From the NCBI GenBank assembly GCA_964584255.1, contig CAZOZM010000002.1:1-64000 (forward strand): a stretch of DNA of 64,000 nt, read 5' to 3'. Both the position numbers and the translations under genes were made by a program. This DNA comes from UBA3775 sp964584255. Its GTDB lineage: Bacteria; Bacillota; Clostridia; Lachnospirales; Lachnospiraceae. The notes beneath the pieces were generated by a model. The model saw only the letters and a program-made list of their open reading frames with translations. It was not told the DNA's origin and searched no databases. Below are positions 25,445-35,176 of the stretch, one piece after another (the first letter of the stretch is position 1; each line of letters opens with the position of its first letter).

Positions 25445-26518
25445 TTATTCGTCACCCATCTGAGCAAGCTTCTTTGCCTGATCAGCCGCAATACATGCAT
25501 CAATTATTTCCTGAATGTCACCGTTCAGAATCTTATCGAGTTTGTAAAGTGTAAGGCCGATTCTGTGATCTGTAACTCGTCCCTGAGGGAAATTATAAGT
25601 TCTGATTTTCTCGGATCTGTCACCTGTTCCTATCTGGCTTCTTCTTGCATCGGCTTCTGCATCATGCGCCTTCTGAAGTTCCAAATCATAGAGTTTCGCT
25701 CTCAAAAGTGCAAATGCCTTATCCCTGTTCTGGAGCTGTGACTTCTCTGTCTGAGAATAAACAACTATACCGGTAGGATAATGAGTCAGTCTTACGGCAG
25801 AGTCAGTTGTATTTACGCACTGACCACCATTTCCTGAAGCTCGCATTACGTCGATACGGATATCCTTTTCGTCAATTTTGATGTCAACTTCTTCCGCCTC
25901 AGGCATAACGGCAACCGATGCGGTTGAGGTATGAATTCTTCCTCCGGATTCTGTTTCAGGCACTCTCTGTACACGATGAACACCGCTTTCATACTTCATT
26001 ACGGAATAAGCGCCACGTCCTTTCACCATGAACTGAACTTCCTTCATTCCACCGATACCCGTTTCATCTATGTTTACAAGTTCCGTTTTCCATCCCTTTG
26101 ACTCCACATAATGAATATACATACGGTAAAGCTCGGCTGCAAAAAGGGCTGCCTCATCACCGCCGGCACCGGCACGGATTTCTACCACGATGTCTTTTTC
26201 ATCACTCGGATCCTTTGGCAAAAGAAGAATTTTCAATTCTTTTTCAAGAATCACAACCTGCTCTTTTGCAGAAGCAAGCTCTTCTTTAGCAAGTTCCCTC
26301 ATTTCCTCATCGCTTTCCTCTTCCAGCATAAGAAGACTTTCCTCAATGCTGTCTTTTGCATTTTTATATGCAGTATATTTTTCTACGATGGGCTGCATGT
26401 CACTGCTTTCTTTCATAAGCTTTCTGAATCTGTTTGTATCATTTACAGCCTCAGGTGATGAAAGTTCTGCCTGAAGTTCCTCATACTTCATTAATAAATC
26501 ATCTAATTTGTCAAACAT
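25445..26518 (-). CDS. prfA: Peptide chain release factor 1
   Basis: Recognises UAA and UAG stop codons and triggers peptide release. The 357-aa length is standard. The tripeptide anticodon motif PxT is Pro187-Glu-Thr189, and the catalytic GGQ is residues 231-233. Its ATG overlaps the prmC stop by one base (TAATG), and GGAGG lies inside the prmC 3' end. The partner PrmC methylates the GGQ glutamine, explaining the coupling. Confidence 0.97.
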   Translation of the reverse strand: MFDKLDDLLMKYEELQAELSSPEAVNDTNRFRKLMKESSDMQPIVEKYTAYKNAKDSIEESLLMLEEESDEEMRELAKEELASAKEQVVILEKELKILLLPKDPSDEKDIVVEIRAGAGGDEAALFAAELYRMYIHYVESKGWKTELVNIDETGIGGMKEVQFMVKGRGAYSVMKYESGVHRVQRVPETESGGRIHTSTASVAVMPEAEEVDIKIDEKDIRIDVMRASGNGGQCVNTTDSAVRLTHYPTGIVVYSQTEKSQLQNRDKAFALLRAKLYDLELQKAHDAEADARRSQIGTGDRSEKIRTYNFPQGRVTDHRIGLTLYKLDKILNGDIQEIIDACIAADQAKKLAQMGDE

Positions 26519-27387
26519 TATTTCCTCCTGACCCTTGCTTTCACAACTCTGTCATGACCACTATAGTCTTTTAACACTTCTATATTTTCAAAGCCCCTGT
26601 CAATAAGCAGAGCAGGAACCGATTTTCCCTGATCAAATCCTATTTCCATATAAAGAGCTCCGCCGTCCTTTATATATTCTCCGGAAGCTGAAACAATCTT
26701 TCTGTAAAAATCCAGTCCGTCAACACCACCATACAGTGCCAGTTGCGGTTCATATTCCGAAACCTTTGCATCAAGTTCCTCCATCTGAACCTTCGGTATA
26801 TATGGCGGATTCGACAATATCAGGTCGAAACTGCCCTTCACACCGGCAAACAGATCACTTTGCAGAAACTCCGCTTCAACTCCATTTCTGACGGCATTTT
26901 TCTCTGCCACACAAAGAGCTTTTTCAGATATATCCGAACATACCAGCTCACCGGATATGCCTTCCCTGTCCATATAATGCTTTACGGTAATGCCTATGCA
27001 GCCTGAACCTGTACACAAATCAAGTATTCTTACTTTCTGCCCGGACTCTCCTGCCCTTTTTCTTACAAAATCCAATGCAGCTTCAACCAAATGCTCCGTA
27101 TCCTGACGTGGAATAAGCACATTTTCGTTTACTTCAAAACAGAGTCCGTAGAAATACCTGTTCCCGATTATATACGAAACAGGCTCATGCTTCATGAGTC
27201 TTTCAGACATTTCTTCGAATCTCTTTCTCTGTTCTTCGCCGACTTCATCCCTCTTATGCATGATGAGCCAGCTTCTGCTGCATTTGTATATGTCTTCCAT
27301 GATAAGTGACAAATCCTCAACAGCTTCATCGCATCCGCATTCATTCAGCTTTTCCGCCGTGTCATTTATCAGACTTCCTATTGTCAT
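26518..27387 (-). CDS. prmC: Release factor glutamine methyltransferase
   Basis: A SAM-dependent methyltransferase that N5-methylates the GGQ glutamine of RF1 and RF2. It has 289 aa: an N-terminal helical domain (1-80) and a Rossmann domain with LDLCTGSGCIGI (SAM binding) and the catalytic Asn193-Pro-Pro-Tyr motif. The ATG at 27387 overlaps the TGA of the upstream DUF1385 gene by one base (TGATG); a GTG three bases earlier is the alternative start. Confidence 0.95.
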   Translation of the reverse strand: MTIGSLINDTAEKLNECGCDEAVEDLSLIMEDIYKCSRSWLIMHKRDEVGEEQRKRFEEMSERLMKHEPVSYIIGNRYFYGLCFEVNENVLIPRQDTEHLVEAALDFVRKRAGESGQKVRILDLCTGSGCIGITVKHYMDREGISGELVCSDISEKALCVAEKNAVRNGVEAEFLQSDLFAGVKGSFDLILSNPPYIPKVQMEELDAKVSEYEPQLALYGGVDGLDFYRKIVSASGEYIKDGGALYMEIGFDQGKSVPALLIDRGFENIEVLKDYSGHDRVVKARVRRK

Positions 27388-28373
27388 CACTTTTCAACAT
27401 CAACTCCAAATTCATCTGCAAGGAACTTCTTCCAGTCATAAACCGCCTCGACCGATGCAATTGCAACCTCAATCATGTCATCCGTCGGTTCAAGAGTAGT
27501 AAGCCCCTGCATCCATAACCCCGGCTTCGAGAGAATATTAACCGTTTTACTGTCGCTTCTTCCGGCCAGGCGGAGAAACTCATAAGATATTCCGGCTATA
27601 ACCGGAAGCATGACTATTCTTACAACAAATCGCAGAATAAAATTAATTAACGGATGAAATGCAGTGACCGGCGGTATAAACATAAATATAAATACCGCAA
27701 TAATGAGCACAATGATTACAAAACTCGTACCGCATCTTTTATGTTCCTTGCTCTGACTGCGTACATTATCCACCGTAAGAGGCTTTCCGTGTTCTATGCA
27801 GTTAATGCACTTATGTTCTGCACCATGATACATATAAACTCTTTCTATGTCTTCCATCAGAGAAATGAGTTTTATATACAATATGAAAATCATCAGTCGC
27901 ACAAGTCCCTCAATAAGCGCACATATGCGGCCCCCGACTTTTATGTTTACGGCTTTACATATGCTCTCGGAAAGCAACTGAGGAAATAACATAAATAAAA
28001 AGGCTGCGAGGATAATCGAAAATACCATTGTTCCAAAGAGAACCCAGCCTGTCATAAATCCCTCTTCCTGTTTATCTTCCGCATTACTCTTTTTTTCCGA
28101 CTTATCTTTCTGCTTTTCATCTTCTTCATCATCGAAAAAATTGGCAGAATATGTAAGTGCCTTCATTCCGATTATCAGAGACTCAACAAGATTCACGGAG
28201 CCCCTTATAAACGGAAGTCCGAGCCATTTGTATTTCTCTGTAACACTTGTACAGGATTTAACATCCGTAACTATCGACTTGTCCTGAAGGCGCACAGAAA
28301 CAGCATACCTGTCTTTGTTCTTCATCATTACACCTTCCATTACGGCCTGTCCACCGATTCCAGAATTCTTCAT
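27387..28373 (-). CDS. DUF1385 membrane protein (YqhQ-like)
   Basis: A 328-aa integral membrane protein. The IGGQAVMEGVMMKN start and the central YHGAEHKCINCIEHGK motif with conserved His and Cys are signatures of DUF1385. It is found next to prmC-prfA in many Clostridia, as here. About five transmembrane helices. The function is unknown; the His/Cys cluster suggests metal binding (inference). AGGGA lies 7 bases before the ATG. Confidence 0.9.
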   Translation of the reverse strand: MKNSGIGGQAVMEGVMMKNKDRYAVSVRLQDKSIVTDVKSCTSVTEKYKWLGLPFIRGSVNLVESLIIGMKALTYSANFFDDEEDEKQKDKSEKKSNAEDKQEEGFMTGWVLFGTMVFSIILAAFLFMLFPQLLSESICKAVNIKVGGRICALIEGLVRLMIFILYIKLISLMEDIERVYMYHGAEHKCINCIEHGKPLTVDNVRSQSKEHKRCGTSFVIIVLIIAVFIFMFIPPVTAFHPLINFILRFVVRIVMLPVIAGISYEFLRLAGRSDSKTVNILSKPGLWMQGLTTLEPTDDMIEVAIASVEAVYDWKKFLADEFGVDVEK

Positions 28374-28522
28374 GACATTCCCTTTCTTCTCACACTGTCA
28401 ATGCTCCTTTAACCAATTAACGGGTAGAGCGGATATATATTAACCCGGCAGTCAGCATATCGTTTTCACGTAGCGAAATACTTCTGTTTCTGCAAACCTG
28501 CCGACATATGTTCCCATGATAT

Positions 28523-28560
28523 AAAATAGGCTGAGATGAAAACCATCCCAGCCTATTTTT
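28523..28560 (-). terminator. Terminator after rpmE
   Basis: The stem AAAATAGGCTG/CAGCCTATTTT with an inner GATG/CATC continues it; a short T-run follows on the minus strand. Confidence 0.85.
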
Positions 28561-28615
28561 ACCGCATTTAATTCCGGGCTGCGAAACCGGTTCCGCCCAA
28601 AATTCAATTTTAAAT

Positions 28616-28813
28616 TTAGAAACCGTACTTTTTGTTGAACTTTTCAACAGCACCACGGGCAGCAGCAGTCTTAGACTGACCTGTATAGAAAGGATGACAC
28701 TTAGAACAAATTTCTACGTGGATTTCTTCCTTTGTGGAGCCTGTAACAAACTGATTTCCACAGTTACATGTAACTTTTGCCTGATAATACTTTGGCTGAA
28801 TTGCTTCCTGCAT
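28616..28813 (-). CDS. rpmE: 50S ribosomal protein L31, zinc-binding form
   Basis: A 65-aa large-subunit protein. Cysteines in CNCG and CSKCHPFYTG form the zinc ribbon of the C+ paralogue, the form normally made in zinc-replete cells. The start at 28813 is fixed by GAGGTG 6 bases upstream; a frame from 28852 has none. It has its own promoter (28942-28970) and a terminator, so it is expressed separately from rho and DUF1385. Confidence 0.96.
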   Translation of the reverse strand: MQEAIQPKYYQAKVTCNCGNQFVTGSTKEEIHVEICSKCHPFYTGQSKTAAARGAVEKFNKKYGF

Positions 28814-28941
28814 TTTGTTCACCTCACATATTTTGTTTTCCATGTCTGACACATCCCAAGCAGCATGAATTATTTAAATCGATTAACCCGCTGCTAAAAC
28901 AGCCTGTCAATCGTAACACAGCTTTTTTGAACAGCTCGTTA

Positions 28942-28970
28942 ATTATAACACGCGATTTTTTTTTTGGCAA
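28942..28970 (-). promoter_or_regulatory. Promoter of rpmE
   Basis: On the minus strand TTGCCA (28970-28965) and TATAAT (28947-28942) have 17-base spacing, with an A10 run in the spacer. Confidence 0.7.
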
Positions 28971-29022
28971 TACCCAAGTTGATAATATTTGCCGTCTTTT
29001 AAGCTTTTTTGGTACTTTTTGT

Positions 29023-31104
29023 TTAGTATTTTCCAAAAACTCCCAAGGAACGTATTCTTATGACAAGCTCCTCATTTGAAGTTGTTGACTTAACAAGATT
29101 CAGAACTGACTCAATCGCCTCTTCACTCTTTGAACCGTTAAGTGCGGTTCTGATGAGATAATTCGCTTCTCTCTCATCCTTTGTAAGCAGAAGATCTTCT
29201 CTTCTTGTTCCTGACTTAGGCAGGTCTATTGCAGGAAAGATTCTCTTTTCTGAAAGGGATCTGTCAAGAACCAGTTCCATATTTCCGGTACCTTTGAATT
29301 CCTCGAAAACAACATCATCCATTCTGCTTCCGGTATCAACAAGTGCAGTTGCAAGTATCGTAAGGCTTCCGCCCTCTCTCATGCATCTTGCCGCACCGAA
29401 GAATTTCTTAGGCATATTGAGTGCTGAAGGATCAAGACCACCGGAAAGTGTACGTCCTGAGTTTGTAACGGTAAGATTGTAAGCTCTTGCAAGTCTTGTG
29501 ATACTGTCGAGAAGTATACATACGTCATTTCCCATCTCTACAAGTCTCTTTGCACGCTCAATTACCATTTCGGATACACGCTTATGATTTTCGGCAAGTT
29601 CATCAAATGTAGAATAAATAACCTCTACCTGATCACCCTTTATTGATTCCTTTATATCCGTAACTTCTTCCGGTCTTTCATCGATAAGAAGAATTATCAG
29701 CTTGATTTCAGGATGATTAACGGTGATTGCATTTGCCATCTGCTTAAGCAATGTTGTCTTTCCGGCCTTAGGCTGTGAAACTATCATACCTCTCTGACCT
29801 TTACCTACAGGAGATACTATATCAATAAGTCTCATGGCAGGTGAACATTCCGGAGTCTCGAAATGGATTCTCTCATGAGGAAATACCGGTGTAAGGTTCT
29901 CAAACTTTGTTCTTGTATGAGGATCGTCCGGTGAAAGTCCGTTAATTGTCTTTATAAGACAGAGTCCCTGATATTTTTCGTTTGGATTCTTAACTTTAAG
30001 ACTTCCCTTGACCATATCACCTGTTTTAAGACTGAACTTTCTTATCTGTGTAGGTGATACATAAACATCATCCGGTCCCGGAAGATAATTATCACATCTG
30101 ATAAAGCCATAACCTTCAGGACAAACTTCAAAAACACCCTCACGGATTATGCCGCTGTCCTGGAATGTTCTTTCATGAGTAATTTCATTACCATCATTTG
30201 TTCCTTCAATATTTTTATCAGTCTGATAATCATATGCTTCCTGCTTTTCAAAACTTGCAGCTCTTTCATATGTGTAACTGATATCGTTCTGTCTCTGGAA
30301 GTTATTTCTTTCGTAACCCACAGTATCATTGTTTCTGATATAACCGCCGTTTCTGTCATAACCGCCCACTTCATTATTTCTTCCGTAGCTGTTATTTCTG
30401 TCATAACCGGTTGTTTCAACATTTCTGCCATATACATTATTACGATTGTAATTGTTGGAATATCCATTGTTACGTCCATAACCATTCATGTCATTGTTTC
30501 TGGCATATCCGTTACCGTCATTATTTCTGGCATAACCGTTATTGTCATTGATTCTTGAATAACCGTTCATGTCATTATTTCTTGAGTACGAATTGTTTCT
30601 GTCAAAGTTATTTCCGGAAGCGTATCTGGCATATCCCTTACTTCTGTCATAGATTGAGCTTTCCGTATTGCGGCCCAGGCCGTTATTACGCTCATAGCCG
30701 CCATTTCTGTCATAGGCATTATAGCTGCTGTATCCGCCAATTCCTTCATTGGTTCTTCTCTGAACAGGCATTGTTCTCTTAATGTCCATTCTTGGGTCTG
30801 CGGTATATGTTCTTATTGTCTGTCTTGGAATACTGTTATTTAAAGCTCCTGTGCTTACCGGTTCAGGCTGCTTTAATTCAGAATTAGTCACTTCCTTAAC
30901 AGCATTTTCCGCTTCCTTTTCTGTTTTTTCTCCCTGGGATATACTCTGTACAGCTTCAGATGCTGTCTGTACAGACTGAGATTCTTCAGTAAATTCCTTC
31001 AATCTCTCAATAAGCTCATTTTTTCTAAGGGCAGTAGTACGCTTTACGTTATGTTCCTTTGCATACTGTTTTAATTCTGCCAAAGACATGGCATCAAAAT
31101 TCAT
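29023..31104 (-). CDS. rho: Transcription termination factor Rho with Asn/Gly/Tyr/Arg-rich insertion
   Basis: A hexameric RNA helicase that terminates transcription. The 693-aa protein is far longer than E. coli Rho (419 aa). It consists of a Rho_N/SAP-like domain (about 1-40), a charged linker, a low-complexity insertion of about 160 residues (122-284) rich in N, G, Y and R, the primary RNA-binding cold-shock-like domain (EGYGFIRC, about 325-400) and the ATPase core with Walker A PKAGKTT (445-451). The insertion is of the prion-like or phase-separating kind described for Clostridium botulinum and Bacteroides Rho. GGGAGG lies 5 bases before the ATG at 31104. Confidence 0.95.
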   Translation of the reverse strand: MNFDAMSLAELKQYAKEHNVKRTTALRKNELIERLKEFTEESQSVQTASEAVQSISQGEKTEKEAENAVKEVTNSELKQPEPVSTGALNNSIPRQTIRTYTADPRMDIKRTMPVQRRTNEGIGGYSSYNAYDRNGGYERNNGLGRNTESSIYDRSKGYARYASGNNFDRNNSYSRNNDMNGYSRINDNNGYARNNDGNGYARNNDMNGYGRNNGYSNNYNRNNVYGRNVETTGYDRNNSYGRNNEVGGYDRNGGYIRNNDTVGYERNNFQRQNDISYTYERAASFEKQEAYDYQTDKNIEGTNDGNEITHERTFQDSGIIREGVFEVCPEGYGFIRCDNYLPGPDDVYVSPTQIRKFSLKTGDMVKGSLKVKNPNEKYQGLCLIKTINGLSPDDPHTRTKFENLTPVFPHERIHFETPECSPAMRLIDIVSPVGKGQRGMIVSQPKAGKTTLLKQMANAITVNHPEIKLIILLIDERPEEVTDIKESIKGDQVEVIYSTFDELAENHKRVSEMVIERAKRLVEMGNDVCILLDSITRLARAYNLTVTNSGRTLSGGLDPSALNMPKKFFGAARCMREGGSLTILATALVDTGSRMDDVVFEEFKGTGNMELVLDRSLSEKRIFPAIDLPKSGTRREDLLLTKDEREANYLIRTALNGSKSEEAIESVLNLVKSTTSNEELVIRIRSLGVFGKY
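30253..30741 (-). repeat. Low-complexity repeat region inside rho
   Basis: Imperfect in-frame repeats encode units such as NGYARNND and YDRNNSYGRNN, with many AAT/AAC, TAT and AGA codons. The repeats give about 160 residues without hydrophobic core amino acids, consistent with an intrinsically disordered segment. Confidence 0.9.
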
Positions 31105-31163
31105 TTCTACCTCCCGGCGCATATCATTACACGCTGCAAAAATAAAATGCAATAAATATAATT

Positions 31164-31195
31164 AACCGGTCATACAATATTACCTGATACCGGTT
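31164..31195. repeat. Inverted repeat in the rho leader
   Basis: AACCGGT (31164-31170) and ACCGGTT (31189-31195) are perfect inverted arms separated by 18 bases, about 60 bases upstream of the rho start codon. It may be a regulatory stem-loop or a protein-binding site (inference). Confidence 0.5.
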
Positions 31196-31272
31196 GAAAA
31201 AATCTTGCCGTTTATAAAACTGTTTTTCTTTTATCAAAAATTTGGATACAAAAAGATAATTCTTTAATTCGG

Positions 31273-31298
31273 CCATGGCTGCGCCTTTGCAGCCATGG
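31273..31298 (-). terminator. Strong stem-loop after rpoC, terminator-like
   Basis: The perfect 10-base stem CCATGGCTGC/GCAGCCATGG with a 6-base loop lies 12 bases after the rpoC stop. The downstream T-run on the minus strand is poor, so it may protect the 3' end or terminate with help rather than act as a simple intrinsic terminator. Confidence 0.5.
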
Positions 31299-31309
31299 TC
31301 AAACAAATT

Positions 31310-34300
31310 TTATTCCTCATCTGATGAAGAAAAATCTACTTCATCTGCATATACAAATTCATCTTCGTCGAATGCAAGCTCATCATCATAGAAAATATCA
31401 TCTTCGTAGATAACATCATCAGCAGGCTCATGTTCAACAACTGTTTCCTTAACCTCTGCCGGTTTCTTTACAGGAACAACTATTTCCTCTTCCTTAAGCT
31501 TCTTCTTAAGCTCTTCGAGTCTCTTTGCCTCTCTTGCATCAGAATCAAGTTTAACATTGCGATAAACATTCATGCCGGTACCTGCCGGAATCAGCTTACC
31601 AAGGATTACATTTTCCTTGAGACCGATAAGCGGATCAACCTTGCCTTTGATTGCGGCATCCGTAAGAACTCTTGTTGTTTCCTGGAATGATGCTGCTGAA
31701 AGGAATGAATTTGTTGCAAGAGATGCTTTTGTAATACCAAGCATTACCTGCTCGCCTGTTGCAGGTTCTTTACCTTCTGCAATAAGCTTTTCATTTCCTT
31801 CTTCAAAGTCAAGTATGTCAACCATTGTTCCCGGAAGATATTCAGAATCTCCATTGTTCTCGATTCTTATCTTCTTGAGCATCTGACGTACAATTACTTC
31901 GATGTGCTTATCATTGATTTCAACACCCTGAAGTCGATATACTCTCTGAACTTCAGCAATCATGTAATCCTGTACTGCACGAAGTCCCTTTACACGGAGA
32001 ATATCATGTGGATTTACGGAACCTTCCGTAAGTTCGTCACCATCCTCGAGAACCTGACCTTCCTCAACCTTGATGATTGAACCATAAGGAATGAGATATG
32101 CCTTTGACTCACCTGTTTCAGGATTTGTAATGATAACTTCTCTCTTCTTCTTTGTATCTGAGATTGAAACAATTCCACCGAATTCTGCGATAATTGCAAG
32201 ACCCTTTGGCTTTCTTGCTTCGAAAAGCTCTTCTACTCGAGGAAGACCCTGTGTGATATCATCACCGGCAACACCACCGGTATGGAAAGTTCTCATTGTA
32301 AGCTGTGTACCAGGCTCACCGATTGACTGTGCGGCAATAATACCTACAGCTTCACCGACCTGAACAGGCTCACCCGTTGCCATGTTGGCACCGTAACATT
32401 TTGCACAGACACCAATGTGTGAACGACATGTAAGTGCTGTTCTGATTTTAACCTTTGCATCAAGACCTGCCTCTTCAATGCTCTTTGTGGCACATATTCT
32501 CTTTGCTCTGGCAGGTGTAATCATCTGATTCTTCTTTACGATGATTTCACCATTGTCATCATATATTGTTTCACAGGCTGTACGTCCTGTAATACGTTCC
32601 TGAAGGGTTTCAATTGTTTCCTTACCCTCCATGAATGTCTTAATAGCCATTCCCGGAATAACTTCCGCACCTTCTGAACAGTCTACTTCACGGATGATAA
32701 GATCCTGTGAAACGTCAACGAGACGACGTGTAAGGTAACCTGAATCGGCTGTTCTGAGGGCTGTATCGGAAAGACCCTTACGTGCACCGTGTGCTGAAAT
32801 GAAATATTCCAATACGTCAAGACCTTCTCGGAAGTTAGCCTTGATAGGGAGCTCGATAGTCTTACCTGATGTATCTGCCATGAGACCACGCATACCTGCA
32901 AGCTGTTTAATCTGCTTGTCAGAACCACGGGCTCCGGAATGTGCCATCATCTTAATGTTGTTATATTTATCAAGACCGCTGAGAAGCTTCTCGGTAATTT
33001 CATCATCGGCCTGCTTCCAAGTGGTAATAACCATCTTGTAACGCTCATCCTCAGTCATGAATCCCTGCTTATAAGCTTCCGAGATCTGAGCTACTGTTTC
33101 CTCTGCTTTTGCAAGAATTTCCTTCTTTTCAGCAGGTACGGTCATGTCACTGATGGAAACCGTCATGGCTGCTCTTGTTGAATACTTGTAACCGAGTGCC
33201 TTTACATGATCAAGTGTTTCCGCAGTTTTTGTAGCTCCGTGTGTATTAATACACTTCTCAAGAATTCCCTTAAGTTCCTTTCTCTTAACAAGGAACTCAA
33301 TTTCATTAAGGAACTTGTTCTCAGGCTTTGTTCTGTCAACATAACCCAAGTCCTGAGGAATTACTTCGTTGAAGATGAGACGACCAAGAGTTGTTTCAAT
33401 GATACCGCTCTCAGTTACTCCGTTTTCATCAGTAATTTCTCTTCTTACCTTAATCTCTGACTGAAGTGTAATGATTTTGTTTTCATATGCCAGGATTGCT
33501 TCATTTATGCTCTTGAAGAACTTGCCTTCACCCTTATCTCCCGGCTTAGTCATTGTAAGATAGTAGATACCAAGTACCATATCCTGTGAAGGAACTGCTA
33601 CAGGACCACCATCAGATGGCTTAAGAAGGTTGTTAGGTGAAAGAAGAAGGAATCGGCACTCTGCCTGTGCTTCCACACTGAGTGGAAGATGTACCGCCAT
33701 CTGGTCACCGTCGAAGTCGGCATTGAAGGCTGTACAAACTAACGGATGAAGCTTAATTGCCTTACCCTCTACGAGGATAGGCTCAAATGCCTGAATACCG
33801 AGTCTGTGAAGTGTCGGAGCACGGTTAAGCATTACCGGATGTTCTTTAATTACATCTTCGAGTACATCCCAAACCTCTGTCTGAAGACGTTCTACCATCT
33901 TCTTTGCAGACTTAACATTGTTTGCGATTCCTCTTGATGTAAGTTCCTTCATTACAAATGGCTTGAAAAGCTCAATTGCCATTTCTTTTGGAAGACCGCA
34001 CTGATAAATCTTAAGTTCAGGACCTACTACGATAACCGAACGACCTGAGTAGTCAACTCGCTTACCGAGAAGATTCTGTCTGAATCGTCCCTGTTTACCC
34101 TTTAACATATCAGAAAGGGACTTAAGGGCACGGTTTCCCGGACCTGTTACAGGACGACCTCTTCTTCCGTTGTCATTAAGAGCATCAACCGCTTCCTGAA
34201 GCATTCTCTTTTCATTTCTTACGATGATGTCAGGTGCTCCAAGGTCGAGAAGTCTCTTAAGACGGTTATTTCTGTTTATGATACGACGATACAGATCGTT

Positions 34301-35116
34301 CATGTCGGATGTTGCAAAACGTCCGCCTTCAAGCTGTACCATTGGTCTTAAATCCGGTGGAATTACCGGAATTACGGTAAGAATCATCCATTCAGGCTTA
34401 TTGCCGGACTCTCTGAATGACTCTACAACCTCAAGACGCTTAATGATTCTTGCACGCTTCTGACCGCTTGCTTCCTTAAGTTCTTTCTTGAGTTCCTCCG
34501 AATCTTTCTCCATATCAATTTCCTTAAGGAGTTCCATGATTGATTCGGCACCCATTCCTGCACGGAATGAGCCATAACCGAATTTTTCAACCGCTGCATT
34601 GTATTCCTGCTCCGTAAGGATATCCTTCTTGTGAAGATCCGTAGTTCCCGGATCAAGAACGATATAATTTGCAAAATAAAGAACTTTTTCAAGATTTCTT
34701 GGGGAAATGTCAAGAATAAGTCCCATGCGGCTTGGAATACCTTTGAAGTACCAGATGTGTGACACTGGTGCCGCAAGGTCAATATAACCCATACGCTCAC
34801 GACGAACCGATGCCTTTGTTACCTCAACGCCACATTTATCGCATATAATGCCTTTGTTACGAATCTTTTTATATTTTCCGCAGTGACACTCCCAGTCTTT
34901 CTGAGGTCCGAATATCTTCTCACAGAATAGACCGTCTCTTTCAGGCTTTAAAGTTCTGTAGTTGATTGTCTCCGGCTTCTTTACCTCGTACTCGCTTATA
35001 TCACCACTTCTTCCGGCTCTTGCCCACTCTCTGATTTTCTCAGGAGAAGCAAGTCCGATTTTAATTTTATCGTAAGTTATCTGTCTTACGCTATCATCTA
35101 TCATTTCAGCTGACAT
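31310..35116 (-). CDS. rpoC: RNA polymerase subunit beta'
   Basis: The 1268-aa largest subunit of RNA polymerase. The catalytic Mg2+ loop NADFDGDQM, the N-terminal zinc site (CHCGKYKK and CDKCG) and the second zinc cluster (CRSHIGVCAKCYG) are present. It ends in an acidic Asp/Glu tail. It lies 60 bases after rpoB. The start is the ATG at 35116, with AGGGG 7 bases upstream; an in-frame ATG four codons later is the alternative. Confidence 0.97.
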   Translation of the reverse strand: MSAEMIDDSVRQITYDKIKIGLASPEKIREWARAGRSGDISEYEVKKPETINYRTLKPERDGLFCEKIFGPQKDWECHCGKYKKIRNKGIICDKCGVEVTKASVRRERMGYIDLAAPVSHIWYFKGIPSRMGLILDISPRNLEKVLYFANYIVLDPGTTDLHKKDILTEQEYNAAVEKFGYGSFRAGMGAESIMELLKEIDMEKDSEELKKELKEASGQKRARIIKRLEVVESFRESGNKPEWMILTVIPVIPPDLRPMVQLEGGRFATSDMNDLYRRIINRNNRLKRLLDLGAPDIIVRNEKRMLQEAVDALNDNGRRGRPVTGPGNRALKSLSDMLKGKQGRFRQNLLGKRVDYSGRSVIVVGPELKIYQCGLPKEMAIELFKPFVMKELTSRGIANNVKSAKKMVERLQTEVWDVLEDVIKEHPVMLNRAPTLHRLGIQAFEPILVEGKAIKLHPLVCTAFNADFDGDQMAVHLPLSVEAQAECRFLLLSPNNLLKPSDGGPVAVPSQDMVLGIYYLTMTKPGDKGEGKFFKSINEAILAYENKIITLQSEIKVRREITDENGVTESGIIETTLGRLIFNEVIPQDLGYVDRTKPENKFLNEIEFLVKRKELKGILEKCINTHGATKTAETLDHVKALGYKYSTRAAMTVSISDMTVPAEKKEILAKAEETVAQISEAYKQGFMTEDERYKMVITTWKQADDEITEKLLSGLDKYNNIKMMAHSGARGSDKQIKQLAGMRGLMADTSGKTIELPIKANFREGLDVLEYFISAHGARKGLSDTALRTADSGYLTRRLVDVSQDLIIREVDCSEGAEVIPGMAIKTFMEGKETIETLQERITGRTACETIYDDNGEIIVKKNQMITPARAKRICATKSIEEAGLDAKVKIRTALTCRSHIGVCAKCYGANMATGEPVQVGEAVGIIAAQSIGEPGTQLTMRTFHTGGVAGDDITQGLPRVEELFEARKPKGLAIIAEFGGIVSISDTKKKREVIITNPETGESKAYLIPYGSIIKVEEGQVLEDGDELTEGSVNPHDILRVKGLRAVQDYMIAEVQRVYRLQGVEINDKHIEVIVRQMLKKIRIENNGDSEYLPGTMVDILDFEEGNEKLIAEGKEPATGEQVMLGITKASLATNSFLSAASFQETTRVLTDAAIKGKVDPLIGLKENVILGKLIPAGTGMNVYRNVKLDSDAREAKRLEELKKKLKEEEIVVPVKKPAEVKETVVEHEPADDVIYEDDIFYDDELAFDEDEFVYADEVDFSSSDEE

Positions 35117-35176
35117 ACCAGTGCCCCTTTCTTAAATACAATGGAAAAAGTGTAATTTAAAAACCGTTACGGATTT

